Below are positions 33,677-42,347 of a DNA stretch of 64,000 bases, piece by piece. Location of the stretch: NCBI RefSeq assembly GCF_025145845.1, contig NZ_CP102253.1, positions 2,108,001 through 2,172,000 of the forward strand, in the 5' to 3' direction. The translations under genes and the position numbers were made by a program. The DNA is from Alistipes shahii WAL 8301. GTDB lineage: Bacteria; Bacteroidota; Bacteroidia; Bacteroidales; Rikenellaceae. The notes under the pieces were generated by a model that was not told where the DNA came from, ran no database searches, and worked only from the letters and a program-made list of their open reading frames with translations. The first letter of the stretch is position 1. Every line of letters starts with the position of its first letter.

Positions 33677-34867
33677 TTATTTCGGTTGTTGCCGCAGCGG
33701 ATTCCCGATCACGAACCGGCAGAGTTCGTGGTAGAGTTCCCGGTCTACCTCGTCTGGGGATGCCCACAGGTCGTAGAATCCGTTGGTCCCGTGGTAATAG
33801 GCGAATGGCTTGGTCCCGTATATGTTCCGCTTTTTTGCATATTCCATGTAGCTGCGGAACCGCTTCCGGAAGGCTTCGCTTCCCTCCCGGGCGTGGAGCA
33901 GCGTAGGCTCGAACTCCAACTCCATCGCCATGTCGTATTGCGCGATCTGGTCGAAGATTTTCTCCATGTCGTGCTCTGCTTTCCAGTAGTAGTTGGGTTG
34001 CAGATAAGCCTGGTCGAATCCGAATGTCGGCCACACGTCGTAGCCGCGCGAACCGTAATACGGAATCCAGTTGAAACTGTAATTCAGGCGGTGAAGGTAG
34101 TCGGCGACGTGCGGCAGCAGAATGTCCGAACGTGTCAGGAAGTAACTGTACGCCGTATCCTGCGGCCGGGTTACGATCTCGCGCAGCCAGTAAAAACCGG
34201 CCAGTTCGACATATCGGTAATTTCCGGCTGCAAATGCGGCACGCACCCGGTCGATATACCATTTGCAGGCGGCGAGGCGGTCCTCGTTTTTGCTGAAATC
34301 GAGCCGGCGGCCGTCCAGTTCGCCCCAATAGGTCGTCGAAGAGGTCGTGTCGATGTAGTGTTCGTAGATCACCGGATCCGGGAGGACCATGATCACGCGG
34401 CGTTTGGCCGGGGCATTGCCCAACCGTCCTGTGGCCTCTTTTACGGCTTTATCCAGTGCATCCACACCGTTTCCCGGCCTGAAATAGTAATCGATCAGTT
34501 CCTGCCACTGCGCTTTTCCGGCTGAGACGCCCGTGTCGCGAAGTTGGCCTGTTTCAAACGCATATCGGGCATTGTCGGGGCGGTTGGTGTCCTGGAATTC
34601 CAGGAAAATGAATCCGTCGAAAAGCCAGTGTTCCCGGCCTGCCGGATCGGTGTAGGTGACCAGCGGCGCCAACCGGGCCTGATCCCATAAATAAGGAGTC
34701 CGGTGGTGGCTGCCACCATAACACAAAATGGCGTCGGTCGTAGTCGCAAGGCTTTTCCGAGCCTCTTCCCACGGATAGCGTTTAACAACGCGCGTGCCGG
34801 TGCACGATGTCGCCAGGAACCCCATCGCCACAGCCAATACCAGTGCAACGAAATATAACTTACGCAA
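33677..34867 (-). CDS. DUF4855 protein, paralogue 3
   Basis: 396 aa; N-terminal signal with lipobox-like FLATSC. DUF4855 features: AILCYGGSHHRTPYLWDQAR, HWLFDGFIFLEFQDTNRPDN, TYWGELDGRRLDFSKNEDRL, YVELAGFYWLREIV, QAYLQPNYYW and MAMELEFEPTLLHAREGSEA. It is more diverged than the next two copies but keeps the same blocks and the closing YYHGTNGFYDLWASPDEVDR. It is first after the DUF1735 gene, separated by an 88-bp spacer with a strong hairpin, and heads the four-copy array. Confidence 0.83.
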   Translation of the reverse strand: MRKLYFVALVLAVAMGFLATSCTGTRVVKRYPWEEARKSLATTTDAILCYGGSHHRTPYLWDQARLAPLVTYTDPAGREHWLFDGFIFLEFQDTNRPDNARYAFETGQLRDTGVSAGKAQWQELIDYYFRPGNGVDALDKAVKEATGRLGNAPAKRRVIMVLPDPVIYEHYIDTTSSTTYWGELDGRRLDFSKNEDRLAACKWYIDRVRAAFAAGNYRYVELAGFYWLREIVTRPQDTAYSYFLTRSDILLPHVADYLHRLNYSFNWIPYYGSRGYDVWPTFGFDQAYLQPNYYWKAEHDMEKIFDQIAQYDMAMELEFEPTLLHAREGSEAFRKRFRSYMEYAKKRNIYGTKPFAYYHGTNGFYDLWASPDEVDRELYHELCRFVIGNPLRQQPK

Positions 34868-34892
34868 AATGAGTCGTGTTTCATGTTGTACG

Positions 34893-34939
34893 AATTAATC
34901 CCGCTGTGAAATTTTTTCAGACTCACAACGGGATTAATT
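34893..34939 (-). repeat. Intercistronic hairpin between DUF1735 and DUF4855 genes
   Basis: AATTAATCCCG (34893-34903) pairs with CGGGATTAATT (34929-34939), extended by TGTG/CACA after one mismatch. It lacks a strong T-run on the minus strand. It may limit expression of the enzyme genes relative to susCD or protect the 3' end of the upstream mRNA (inference). Confidence 0.65.
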
Positions 34940-34955
34940 TATTGAAAATCAGTCG

Positions 34956-36353
34956 TTAGAAGCCTATGCCCTGAACGTCGGCCAATTTACCGCGTCCATT
35001 CAGATAATCGCCCGTTTGCGGATTCTCTGGTTTTAGGATTATGAACTTCAGGTAACGACCGGCGATCATCGTCTTAACTGGATAATCATAAGTCTCGATC
35101 GTGCCGGTCCAGCCTTTGAAATCGCGCTTCCCGTCGGCGACGAGTGTCCACTGCGTACTTGCCCCGTTATACTTGTCTGCTATGTAGATTTCGTATTCGC
35201 GGTAGTTGCCCTGGTGAGTCGTATAGTCGCTGATCAGGAACTTGGTAAACACGCGGGCCTTGCCCATATCTACGACAAAGGTCATCGGGAATGAGATGGG
35301 GCCGTTGTCCCACGAGGAGATCCATTCGCCGCCGGCGGTCAATATGCCGTCGAACAATTTGTTCGCAGTATATCCTAATGCCCATGCAGGAGCGTTAGGA
35401 TCCTTGCCATAGCAGTTGTTTTCACCCTCGAGTAACGTCCATGGGCCTTTCACATCTCTGTTGAAAGATACGGGCACGTACATGACGGAGCGGCTGATGC
35501 CGATGGCCTCGTTCGACAGCGACTTGATGCGTACGGGTACGAGATACTGATTATCGTCGACCGCCTTGAGTTCGTTGCCGTTGAACAATTTTTCGGAGAG
35601 AATCTGGAGGCTGAACGCCGTCGAAGATTTGCCGGCCTCGAGCTGTGACGATGTCGCGGCCAGCGAAACCAGGTCTGCGGGAGCGGCCTTGTAGTCGGTT
35701 CCGTTCGCGTCGTTATAAGCGGTGATCAGGCTGTTGTCGATTTCGTAGTCGACGGTAATATCCATCACCGAGATCGGGTTGTCGATGGTGACGGGGCCTT
35801 CGTAAACCGCGGTTTCGCGCGAAGCGGCCGGGCTGAACACGGGCGCTACATCCGCTTCCATGCCCAGGTGCGACCATGCCATGCTGACGATCATTACCTT
35901 GCGGGCTTCGGGAACCTCCAGCGCGTTGTTGTCGACGGATAATTCGATTGCGACGGCATAGTTTCCTTCTCCGAGCGAATTGATGTTCTCGTCGTCCCAG
36001 GTTACCTTAACCGTCTTGCGGATATCCTTTTCGGAGAACTTGATCGCCGGAGAGAATGTCACGTAGTTTGCCGGCAGGGCCTTGTAGTCCGTGCCGTTGG
36101 CCGTATTGTACGCTTCGAGCGCAGCTTCCGAAACCTCCAGCCGCGCCGTAGCGCCGGTTTGTCCCTTGCCGCTCTTAATGACGGTCAGATCACATTCTTC
36201 ATTATACAGGGCTACATTGATAAGCTGGTTGTCTGTCGCGAGAAATGAGATCGTATCGTCTACCATGTAGTTGTTGCGCTCATCCTTGCAGGCGACCATG
36301 GCGGTCGATGCGATCAGGGCTGCAAACAACAGTTTCCACATATTTATTTTCAT
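34956..36353 (-). CDS. DUF1735 surface glycan-binding lipoprotein with F5/8-type C-terminal domain
   Basis: 465-aa lipoprotein (lipobox AMVAC near residue 20). Two DUF1735-type Ig-like domains are visible: about 35-165 (ISFLATDNQLINVALYNEEC, AYNTANGTDYKALPANYVTF) and 170-310 (AVYEGPVTIDNPISVMDITV, AYNDANGTDYKAAPADLVSL). A C-terminal discoidin/F5-8-like domain (about 320-465; GEWISSWDNGPISFPMTFVVD, YREYEIYIADKYNGASTQWT, GRYLKFIIL) likely binds carbohydrate. These proteins are the surface glycan-binding partner of SusCD systems. It starts 17 bp after susD ends. Confidence 0.87.
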   Translation of the reverse strand: MKINMWKLLFAALIASTAMVACKDERNNYMVDDTISFLATDNQLINVALYNEECDLTVIKSGKGQTGATARLEVSEAALEAYNTANGTDYKALPANYVTFSPAIKFSEKDIRKTVKVTWDDENINSLGEGNYAVAIELSVDNNALEVPEARKVMIVSMAWSHLGMEADVAPVFSPAASRETAVYEGPVTIDNPISVMDITVDYEIDNSLITAYNDANGTDYKAAPADLVSLAATSSQLEAGKSSTAFSLQILSEKLFNGNELKAVDDNQYLVPVRIKSLSNEAIGISRSVMYVPVSFNRDVKGPWTLLEGENNCYGKDPNAPAWALGYTANKLFDGILTAGGEWISSWDNGPISFPMTFVVDMGKARVFTKFLISDYTTHQGNYREYEIYIADKYNGASTQWTLVADGKRDFKGWTGTIETYDYPVKTMIAGRYLKFIILKPENPQTGDYLNGRGKLADVQGIGF

Positions 36354-36370
36354 ATCACATCAAGCGTTAG

Positions 36371-38341
36371 TTAAAATCCGTAATTCTGGGTCATATTGGT
36401 CATCTCGGCCAACTGAGCGGCACCGATGGGATACAGATAGTCCTTGTCCTGGAAAACATAGGTGCTGATTCTGAGCTCGTTGTTCACGCGCTGGTAAGAA
36501 TCCTCGTAGTTTGTCGCAGTCAGGTGCAGCGTCCAGGGAGTGCCCGGGTATTCGTCCTTGGCGATCATCCAGCGGCAGGCGTCGTAGTGACGTTTTGCTT
36601 CCAGTCCGAATTCGACCATGCGCTCTTTCTGGATACACCAGCGCAGCAATTCTTTGTTGCCCTTGATTTCGGGGTATGCCTCCTCGATATCCTTCAGTCC
36701 GACCCGGTTGCGTACCTTGTTCAGGTAAAGGAGGGCTGCGGTTTCGTCGCGCTGCGGTTTCTCGTTGCAGGCCTCGGCGTAGTTCAGGTAGACCTCGGCC
36801 AGGCGGAATGCGGGATACACGTACTTGATTGCTTTGTACATGTCGTATTCGTCGTTGAGCGAATAGTCGGGTTTCAGCAGCCGGCGCCAGGTATAACCCA
36901 GGCGGTTGGCGTCCGAAGTGGCGGAATACCTCGACGTGCACTCCGCGTTGTCATAGCAGGTGAACCGGTTCGGGAACGTCTTGTTAGGCCAGTAGAATCC
37001 GTTGGGGACCAGGCAGGCGTAGAAGCGCGGATCGCGTCCGACGCAACTGTTGTGCGCCTTGAAAGCGGGGGCCCAGTCGGCGTCGGCCGGCTGCTTGTAG
37101 TTTTCGGTGAATCCCGTTGCCTGGTATCCCGATTGGGGATCGACGATCGGTTTCGACAGGTCGTTCTGGCCCTGGTAGCCGGTAACCGGGTAACGTCCGG
37201 TTTCCCACATGGGATAGGTGTCGATCAGCTTGAGCGACGGGGCGATGCCGCCGTATCCGCCGCGGACACCCAGTGTTTCCAGTGCGTTGGGCGGCATGGC
37301 CGGGCCGATCTGCCCGCCGGTGGGGCCGAAGTATTCGTAACCCTTGGTCGTCCGGAACCACCATCCCCAGATCGTTTCGCTGTTCCAGTTGTCGAACATG
37401 ACTTTCTGATACGATGCAACGCCTTTCTTGAACGGATCGGTCTGTGTATTGTCCTCGCACAGGCTGTACATGCCCAGGTCGATCACATCCCATGCTGCCT
37501 GTGCCGCAGCTTCCCATTTGGTGTCGTCTTTGGTCTGCGGAAAGAGGAATTCGCCGCGCATGTTCTTCATCTTGCCGACATAGAGGTCGCAGCCGTTGTA
37601 GAGCGGCGATGCGGCGAAGAGCAGGACGCGTGCTTTCAGGGCCAGTGCAGCTCCCCGCGTAACGCGTCCGACAAAACTTGCCTCCGGTTCTCCGATATCG
37701 GACATCCGCAGCGGCAGGTCGTTCTTGATTGCGTCCAACTCGCCGACGATGAAATCGATATTCTGGTCCACCGTCATGCGGTCGATCGTCGAACCCATGA
37801 TAGTTTCGTCCGGCATCTGGTCGCCCCAGATGTAAACCGGACCGAACTGACGGAACAGGCAGAAGTAGTAGAATGCACGCAGGAACCGGGCTTCGGCCTT
37901 CATGGCCTTGATTTTATCGGGGCTCTCGCCTTTGTTTAGATCGACGTATTTGAGGAACGTCGAACACTGGTTGATCGCCACGTAGTTCTTTCTCCAGAAG
38001 TTGTAGTAAGCCGCGTCGGCTGTTACCAGGTCGCCTCCGGTCCCGTTGACCGTACCGCTGCTGTAACTGCCGGTTTTGATCTGAAGGTAGTTCACCCACT
38101 GGAAGAACGAGTACTGGGCTTCGTCGGAGCGCGGAACTACCCAACCCTCGCTGCCTACGATCTCTTCCTCCATCGGAATGTAGGAGTAGATATGGGCGAG
38201 ATACTTTTTGGTGCCGTTTGTCGTGCTGAATATATCCTCGATATTGGGCTGGTCGTCCAGTTTTACGTCGAAATACGATTCACAGGAGGTCGATGCCAGG
38301 GAAAATACCAGGATAGCACACAATATTCGCATTTGTTTCAT
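36371..38341 (-). CDS. SusD/RagB-family nutrient-binding lipoprotein
   Basis: 656 aa, longer than the common 500-600. Signal with lipobox LASTSC (near residue 19). SusD blocks: YFDVKLDDQPNIEDIFSTTN at the mature start, AKMKAEARFLRAFYYFCLFR (as IKAMKAEARFLRAFYYF) with the TPR-like helices, YGGIAPSLKLIDTYPMW, and the C-terminal AFRLAEVYLNYAEACNEKPQ, YLNKVRNRVGL and YPIGAAQLAEMTNMTQNYGF. SusD forms the lid of the SusC channel at the outer membrane and captures oligosaccharides. It sits 20 bp downstream of susC. Confidence 0.94.
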   Translation of the reverse strand: MKQMRILCAILVFSLASTSCESYFDVKLDDQPNIEDIFSTTNGTKKYLAHIYSYIPMEEEIVGSEGWVVPRSDEAQYSFFQWVNYLQIKTGSYSSGTVNGTGGDLVTADAAYYNFWRKNYVAINQCSTFLKYVDLNKGESPDKIKAMKAEARFLRAFYYFCLFRQFGPVYIWGDQMPDETIMGSTIDRMTVDQNIDFIVGELDAIKNDLPLRMSDIGEPEASFVGRVTRGAALALKARVLLFAASPLYNGCDLYVGKMKNMRGEFLFPQTKDDTKWEAAAQAAWDVIDLGMYSLCEDNTQTDPFKKGVASYQKVMFDNWNSETIWGWWFRTTKGYEYFGPTGGQIGPAMPPNALETLGVRGGYGGIAPSLKLIDTYPMWETGRYPVTGYQGQNDLSKPIVDPQSGYQATGFTENYKQPADADWAPAFKAHNSCVGRDPRFYACLVPNGFYWPNKTFPNRFTCYDNAECTSRYSATSDANRLGYTWRRLLKPDYSLNDEYDMYKAIKYVYPAFRLAEVYLNYAEACNEKPQRDETAALLYLNKVRNRVGLKDIEEAYPEIKGNKELLRWCIQKERMVEFGLEAKRHYDACRWMIAKDEYPGTPWTLHLTATNYEDSYQRVNNELRISTYVFQDKDYLYPIGAAQLAEMTNMTQNYGF

Positions 38342-38361
38342 AATAGTTCAGGTATTTTGGT

Positions 38362-41300
38362 TTAGAAGTTCAGGTTTACACCGATCGTAACGGTGCGGAC
38401 TTGAGGATACTGGTTACCGTAGCTGGCGCTCAATTCGGGATCCCATAATTTGAAATCGCTGAATGTAAGCAGATTGACGCCTTGAACATAGAATCGAACC
38501 GCTGAGAAACCTGCTTTTTTGGTCCATGCCCTGGGAAGCGTATAGCCGATTTCGGCGTTCTTCAGGCGCAGGAAGCTCATGTCGCGCAGCCAATAGGTCG
38601 ATGCCTGCTGGTTGTTGTCGACCTTCTTCATGGCCAGGCGGGGATAGGGAGCGTTGGGGTCCTGGTTGTCCAGCGTCCAACGCTTTTCGGCTACGTCGGC
38701 AAAAATCTGTCCCGACCGTTTGATGTTCGAAGCCTGTCCGAACAGGTTGAAACCGCTGATGATACGGGTCGTATTGGCGACGCCCGAGAAGAATACCGAA
38801 ATATCGAATCCTTTCCAGTTGAGGCTGGCGCCGAAGCCGTAGTTGATCTCCGGAATAGTCGTATAACCGATGGCCACCTTGTCGAACGTGTCGACTACGC
38901 CGTCGCCGTTGATGTCGCGGTATTTGATGTCGCCCGGACGGACATCGCCGAAATTCTGTTTCGGCCAGGTGGCGATGTCTTCTTCGGATTCGAACAAACC
39001 CTCGGCGATAAGTCCGAACTGCTGGTTCTGGGCGAATCCCGCCAGGTTCTGGTATTTCCAGATCTGATCCGGTTTATCGTCGTAGAGTTTTTTGTTGCGG
39101 TTGTAGGTGAAGTTACCGCGTGCCGACAGGCTGAGGTCCTTGTTGAACTGATGGTCGAATTCGAGCGACAAATCCACGCCCTGATTCTGCATCCGGCCCA
39201 GGTTGACATACTGGGCGACCTTGGTTCCTACCACCGACGGAGTCGATTCGCGCTGGATGAAGATGCCTTCGCGTTTCTCGTAGAAGTAGTCGGCCTGAAT
39301 ACGGACCTTGTTATACAGTCCCAATTCGATACCTACGTCGGCCTTCGTCGCCTCTTCCCAGGCCACGTTGGCATTGCCGATCTCTCCGGTCGTGTAACCG
39401 TTCGTCGGAATACCCGTATAGATCGTGCCGCTGGGGCCCGTGGTTCCCCAAACGAAACCGGGGGCGGAGACGTTCATCGTCGTGTTATAGGCGAAACGAC
39501 GGCTTCCGCCGATCTGGTCGTTACCGATTTTGCCATAAGAACCTCTGATCTTCAGTACATTGATCTTGTCGCGCAGCGGCTCCCAGAATTTCTCGTTGCT
39601 GATCATGTAACCCAGCGCATAGGCGGGGAAGAAACCGTATCGCTTGCCCGGAGCGAAGTTCTCCGAACCGTTGTAGCCGCAGTTGAACTCCAGGAAATAT
39701 TTGTCCCGGAAGGCGTAGGTGACGCGGGCCGCAATACCCATGTTCCGATAGGGGAAAGCCGCGATATAGGTTCCGGGGACGTTATTGGTCCGGTTGCGTA
39801 CGCTGTAAAGGAACAGGGCGCTTACGCGGTGGTCATCGGCAAAGAGCCGTTCGTAGGTGAGGCTTCCCTCGAAGTTGATCGTCGTCCAGCCGGCATTGGA
39901 CCGCGCGAGCGACATGTAGCCCGTTCCGACGACCGTCTGGTCGAAAATCAGGTTGCCGTCCTCGTCGCGGCCGGTGGCCGAATAGACGTTGGGGGAGTAG
40001 GCCCGGTTGAGGGTCGTCGAGTTCTGGGCGTCCCATGAAAACTTGACGTTGGCCTTGAGGCCCGGCGTGATGATATCCGAAAAGTCCTGGGTCAGCGACA
40101 TCAGCGACTGGGCGACGACGTTCGCGGTCCGTGCGTAGCCCGAGTTGTTGAGCATGTTGTAGGGGTTGGTGCTGCCGTTGTCCGAAGCGATGGCGAGCGT
40201 GCCGTCCGAATAGATGGGTGCAGTCGAGATCGGCGTCGAAAGCATGGTGTAGTTGTACAGGTCGGCCAACGAGCTGTTGGGCTGGTTCGTCGTCGTGTAT
40301 TGGGTCGACAGCGAGAGCCCGAGTTCCGTCGACTTGGTGATGTTGATGTCGATGTTCGAACGGAAATTGAACTTGTTGTAGTTCATCTGGGCGTCGTAAC
40401 GCTTGTTGTCGGCGATGTTGAAGATACCGCCTTCGGTGTAATAGGACGACCCCACGTAATAGCGCACCTTGGGGGAACCGCCCGCCACGCTTACGTTGAC
40501 GCGGCCGGTCATGGCCAGGTTCTTGAAAATTTCCTTCGTCCAGTCGACGGACGGATAGAGGTCGGGATCTTTGCCGCTCAGGTACATCTGGCGCTCATAA
40601 TCCGAAAAACCCTGCTCTCCGGTCGGGCTGTCCCGGCACAATTCGTCGTAGAAATCGAGCCATTGCCTGGTGTTGGCCATCTTGGGCAGCTTCGTCGGCT
40701 GGGTCATGCCGAATTCGGCCTTCACGTTGATCTTCGGCGTTCCCTCCATACCGCGCTTGGTGGTAATCAGGATGATGCCGTTCGCTCCGCGCACGCCGTA
40801 AACAGCCGTTGCGGTGGCGTCCTTCAGGATCGAGAAGGTGGCGATGTCGTCTGCGTCGACCAGGTCCATGCTGCGTTCGATACCGTCGACGAGCACCAGA
40901 GGCGTCGTGCTGCCTGTTCCGAACGTATTCACGCCGCGGATCCAGAATTCGGCGCTCGATCCCGGCTCGCCCGTACGCTGCATGACGACCAGACCGGCGA
41001 GTTTTCCGGCGAGGCTCGATGAAAGTTGTCCTGTGGATACTTTCAACTCTTTGGCGTCGAGCGTGTTGATGGCTCCGACGATGCTCTCTTTGCGCTGTTT
41101 GCCGTAGGCGACTACGGTCACAGCTTCCAGTTCGGAGGTTTTGCGGACCAGTTCGACGACGATATTCTTTCGGGCGCCCACCGGAATCTCCTGCGTTTCA
41201 TAACCCAGGTAGGAGATCACGATCACATCGGTCGGAGTGACCTCGAGCGTAAAACTGCCGTCGTTGCCGGTGATAACGCCGCGGGTGCTGCCTTTGACGG

Positions 41301-41526
41301 TGACTGTCGCACCCGGGACTCCGGCCTTGGTCTCGTCGAATACCTGACCGGTTAGCTTAAATTCCCCCCCCCTCTCTTGCGGAGCCGATACCGCCTCGGA
41401 AAGGTCGTTTACGGTATACTCGAATCTTGGATTCGCGCTCAATTCCGTAATCGGGATAAGCCCCGGAATCAACACACACACCCAGGGCACTATTTTACAA
41501 AAGAGCTTTTGTATAGTCATTGTCAT
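38362..41526 (-). CDS. SusC/RagA-family TonB-linked outer membrane transporter
   Basis: 1054 aa. Signal (about 1-32), a linker, a carboxypeptidase-regulatory-like domain (about 55-130: GQVFDETKAGVPGATVTVKG, YLGYETQEIPVG), then plug with AVTVVAYGKQRKESIVGAIN, GSSAEFWIRGVNTFG, PLVLVDGIERSMDLVDADDI, ATAVYGVRGANGIILITTKR, and a 22-strand barrel ending VRTVTIGVNLNF. No STN domain, so no anti-sigma link is expected. It imports oligosaccharides together with SusD. Oddity: a run of nine G in the coding strand (41364-41372) encoding part of ERGGEF between signal peptide and CTD is a slippage-prone site early in the gene. Confidence 0.95.
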   Translation of the reverse strand: MTMTIQKLFCKIVPWVCVLIPGLIPITELSANPRFEYTVNDLSEAVSAPQERGGEFKLTGQVFDETKAGVPGATVTVKGSTRGVITGNDGSFTLEVTPTDVIVISYLGYETQEIPVGARKNIVVELVRKTSELEAVTVVAYGKQRKESIVGAINTLDAKELKVSTGQLSSSLAGKLAGLVVMQRTGEPGSSAEFWIRGVNTFGTGSTTPLVLVDGIERSMDLVDADDIATFSILKDATATAVYGVRGANGIILITTKRGMEGTPKINVKAEFGMTQPTKLPKMANTRQWLDFYDELCRDSPTGEQGFSDYERQMYLSGKDPDLYPSVDWTKEIFKNLAMTGRVNVSVAGGSPKVRYYVGSSYYTEGGIFNIADNKRYDAQMNYNKFNFRSNIDINITKSTELGLSLSTQYTTTNQPNSSLADLYNYTMLSTPISTAPIYSDGTLAIASDNGSTNPYNMLNNSGYARTANVVAQSLMSLTQDFSDIITPGLKANVKFSWDAQNSTTLNRAYSPNVYSATGRDEDGNLIFDQTVVGTGYMSLARSNAGWTTINFEGSLTYERLFADDHRVSALFLYSVRNRTNNVPGTYIAAFPYRNMGIAARVTYAFRDKYFLEFNCGYNGSENFAPGKRYGFFPAYALGYMISNEKFWEPLRDKINVLKIRGSYGKIGNDQIGGSRRFAYNTTMNVSAPGFVWGTTGPSGTIYTGIPTNGYTTGEIGNANVAWEEATKADVGIELGLYNKVRIQADYFYEKREGIFIQRESTPSVVGTKVAQYVNLGRMQNQGVDLSLEFDHQFNKDLSLSARGNFTYNRNKKLYDDKPDQIWKYQNLAGFAQNQQFGLIAEGLFESEEDIATWPKQNFGDVRPGDIKYRDINGDGVVDTFDKVAIGYTTIPEINYGFGASLNWKGFDISVFFSGVANTTRIISGFNLFGQASNIKRSGQIFADVAEKRWTLDNQDPNAPYPRLAMKKVDNNQQASTYWLRDMSFLRLKNAEIGYTLPRAWTKKAGFSAVRFYVQGVNLLTFSDFKLWDPELSASYGNQYPQVRTVTIGVNLNF
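41364..41372 (-). repeat. Homopolymeric G9 tract in susC (C9 on plus strand)
   Basis: Nine consecutive G on the coding strand near codon 52 of the SusC-family gene. A change of one base would truncate the transporter, so the tract could make its expression switchable by slipped-strand mispairing (inference). Confidence 0.75.
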
Positions 41527-41842
41527 ATTTCCTCATTTAAATTACTTGATAAAGTTTGGTACGGTTCCTACGTGTGTCCGTCGGACGGTCCGTCCAGGTT
41601 CAATTTTGTTATTGCAAACTGCAAAACAACGAGAGATTGTGAAATTCGGGAAGTCAATAGTTTTCGATTTGGCCGGTGTCATTTAACCATAGGCGTCCGT
41701 TTTTTTAGGTAAAGTTAATAGTTTGTCGGTATTGGTATTCAGTTAGTTATCGGTCTTTGGCGGAGTCGGGTGTGTCGTTTATAGGACTCGTATCACATAA
41801 TTTTACGGCAATGCTCGGTTAAAAGTATTCATTATGCAAAAG

Positions 41843-41850
41843 CAAATATA
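41843..41850 (-). promoter_or_regulatory. Candidate -7 element of the susC operon
   Basis: TATATTTG on the minus strand at 41843-41850 fits the -7 consensus; no good -33 was seen. It would give a leader of about 310 nt. The stretch 41527-42174 shows no gene, only AT-rich leader DNA with ATTGATAATCAAT at 41947-41959. Confidence 0.4.
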
Positions 41851-42174
41851 ACAATAAAATTATTATCACGTGTATTTTTGGTAAGTTTTTTTACTTTAAA
41901 AAGACAGGGAGGATGTCCGGTAAGGTTGGTTTTTGGGGGTTAAACTATTGATAATCAATGGTTTTATTTGCTTCGGCGGGGCGTTTCCGAATAAAAATAT
42001 TTCCTTGCCTATGGCTGGAATCAACTCGGTAAAAGAATATGGTTTTGTTGTATAAGTTGTTGTTGATTAGAATATTGAACGATATTAGGCGCGGTGGAAG
42101 GGTCTGTGGCCTCTTAAAATGCGATACCCGATTCGTTCGTGAAGGGGATCGAAAAGTTTTTTATGAACTTCCCG

Positions 42175-42205
42175 TTGTTTGAGAAATATTTTTTGTTTAC
42201 TTTTG
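42175..42205 (+). promoter_or_regulatory. Promoter of the DUF6259 gene
   Basis: TTG (42175-42177), 20 nt, TACTTTTG (42198-42205) fits the Bacteroidetes consensus, about 143 bp before the ATG at 42348. Confidence 0.6.
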
Positions 42206-42347
42206 TTCGAAAGGGACGTTTCCGAACCATATAACTCCCTGCCGGATATATACCTTATAATATAAAGCGCCGGAAATGCCCGTAACAACCGGTCGTCGGT
42301 ACGAAGCGGCAACACACGACGGACAACCCGAAATACACTGTCAAAAT

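Noticed and set aside
41947..41959. Second copy of the ATTGATAATCAAT palindrome
   Set aside because: AT-rich 13-mer in an AT-rich leader; without further copies it does not support a regulon.
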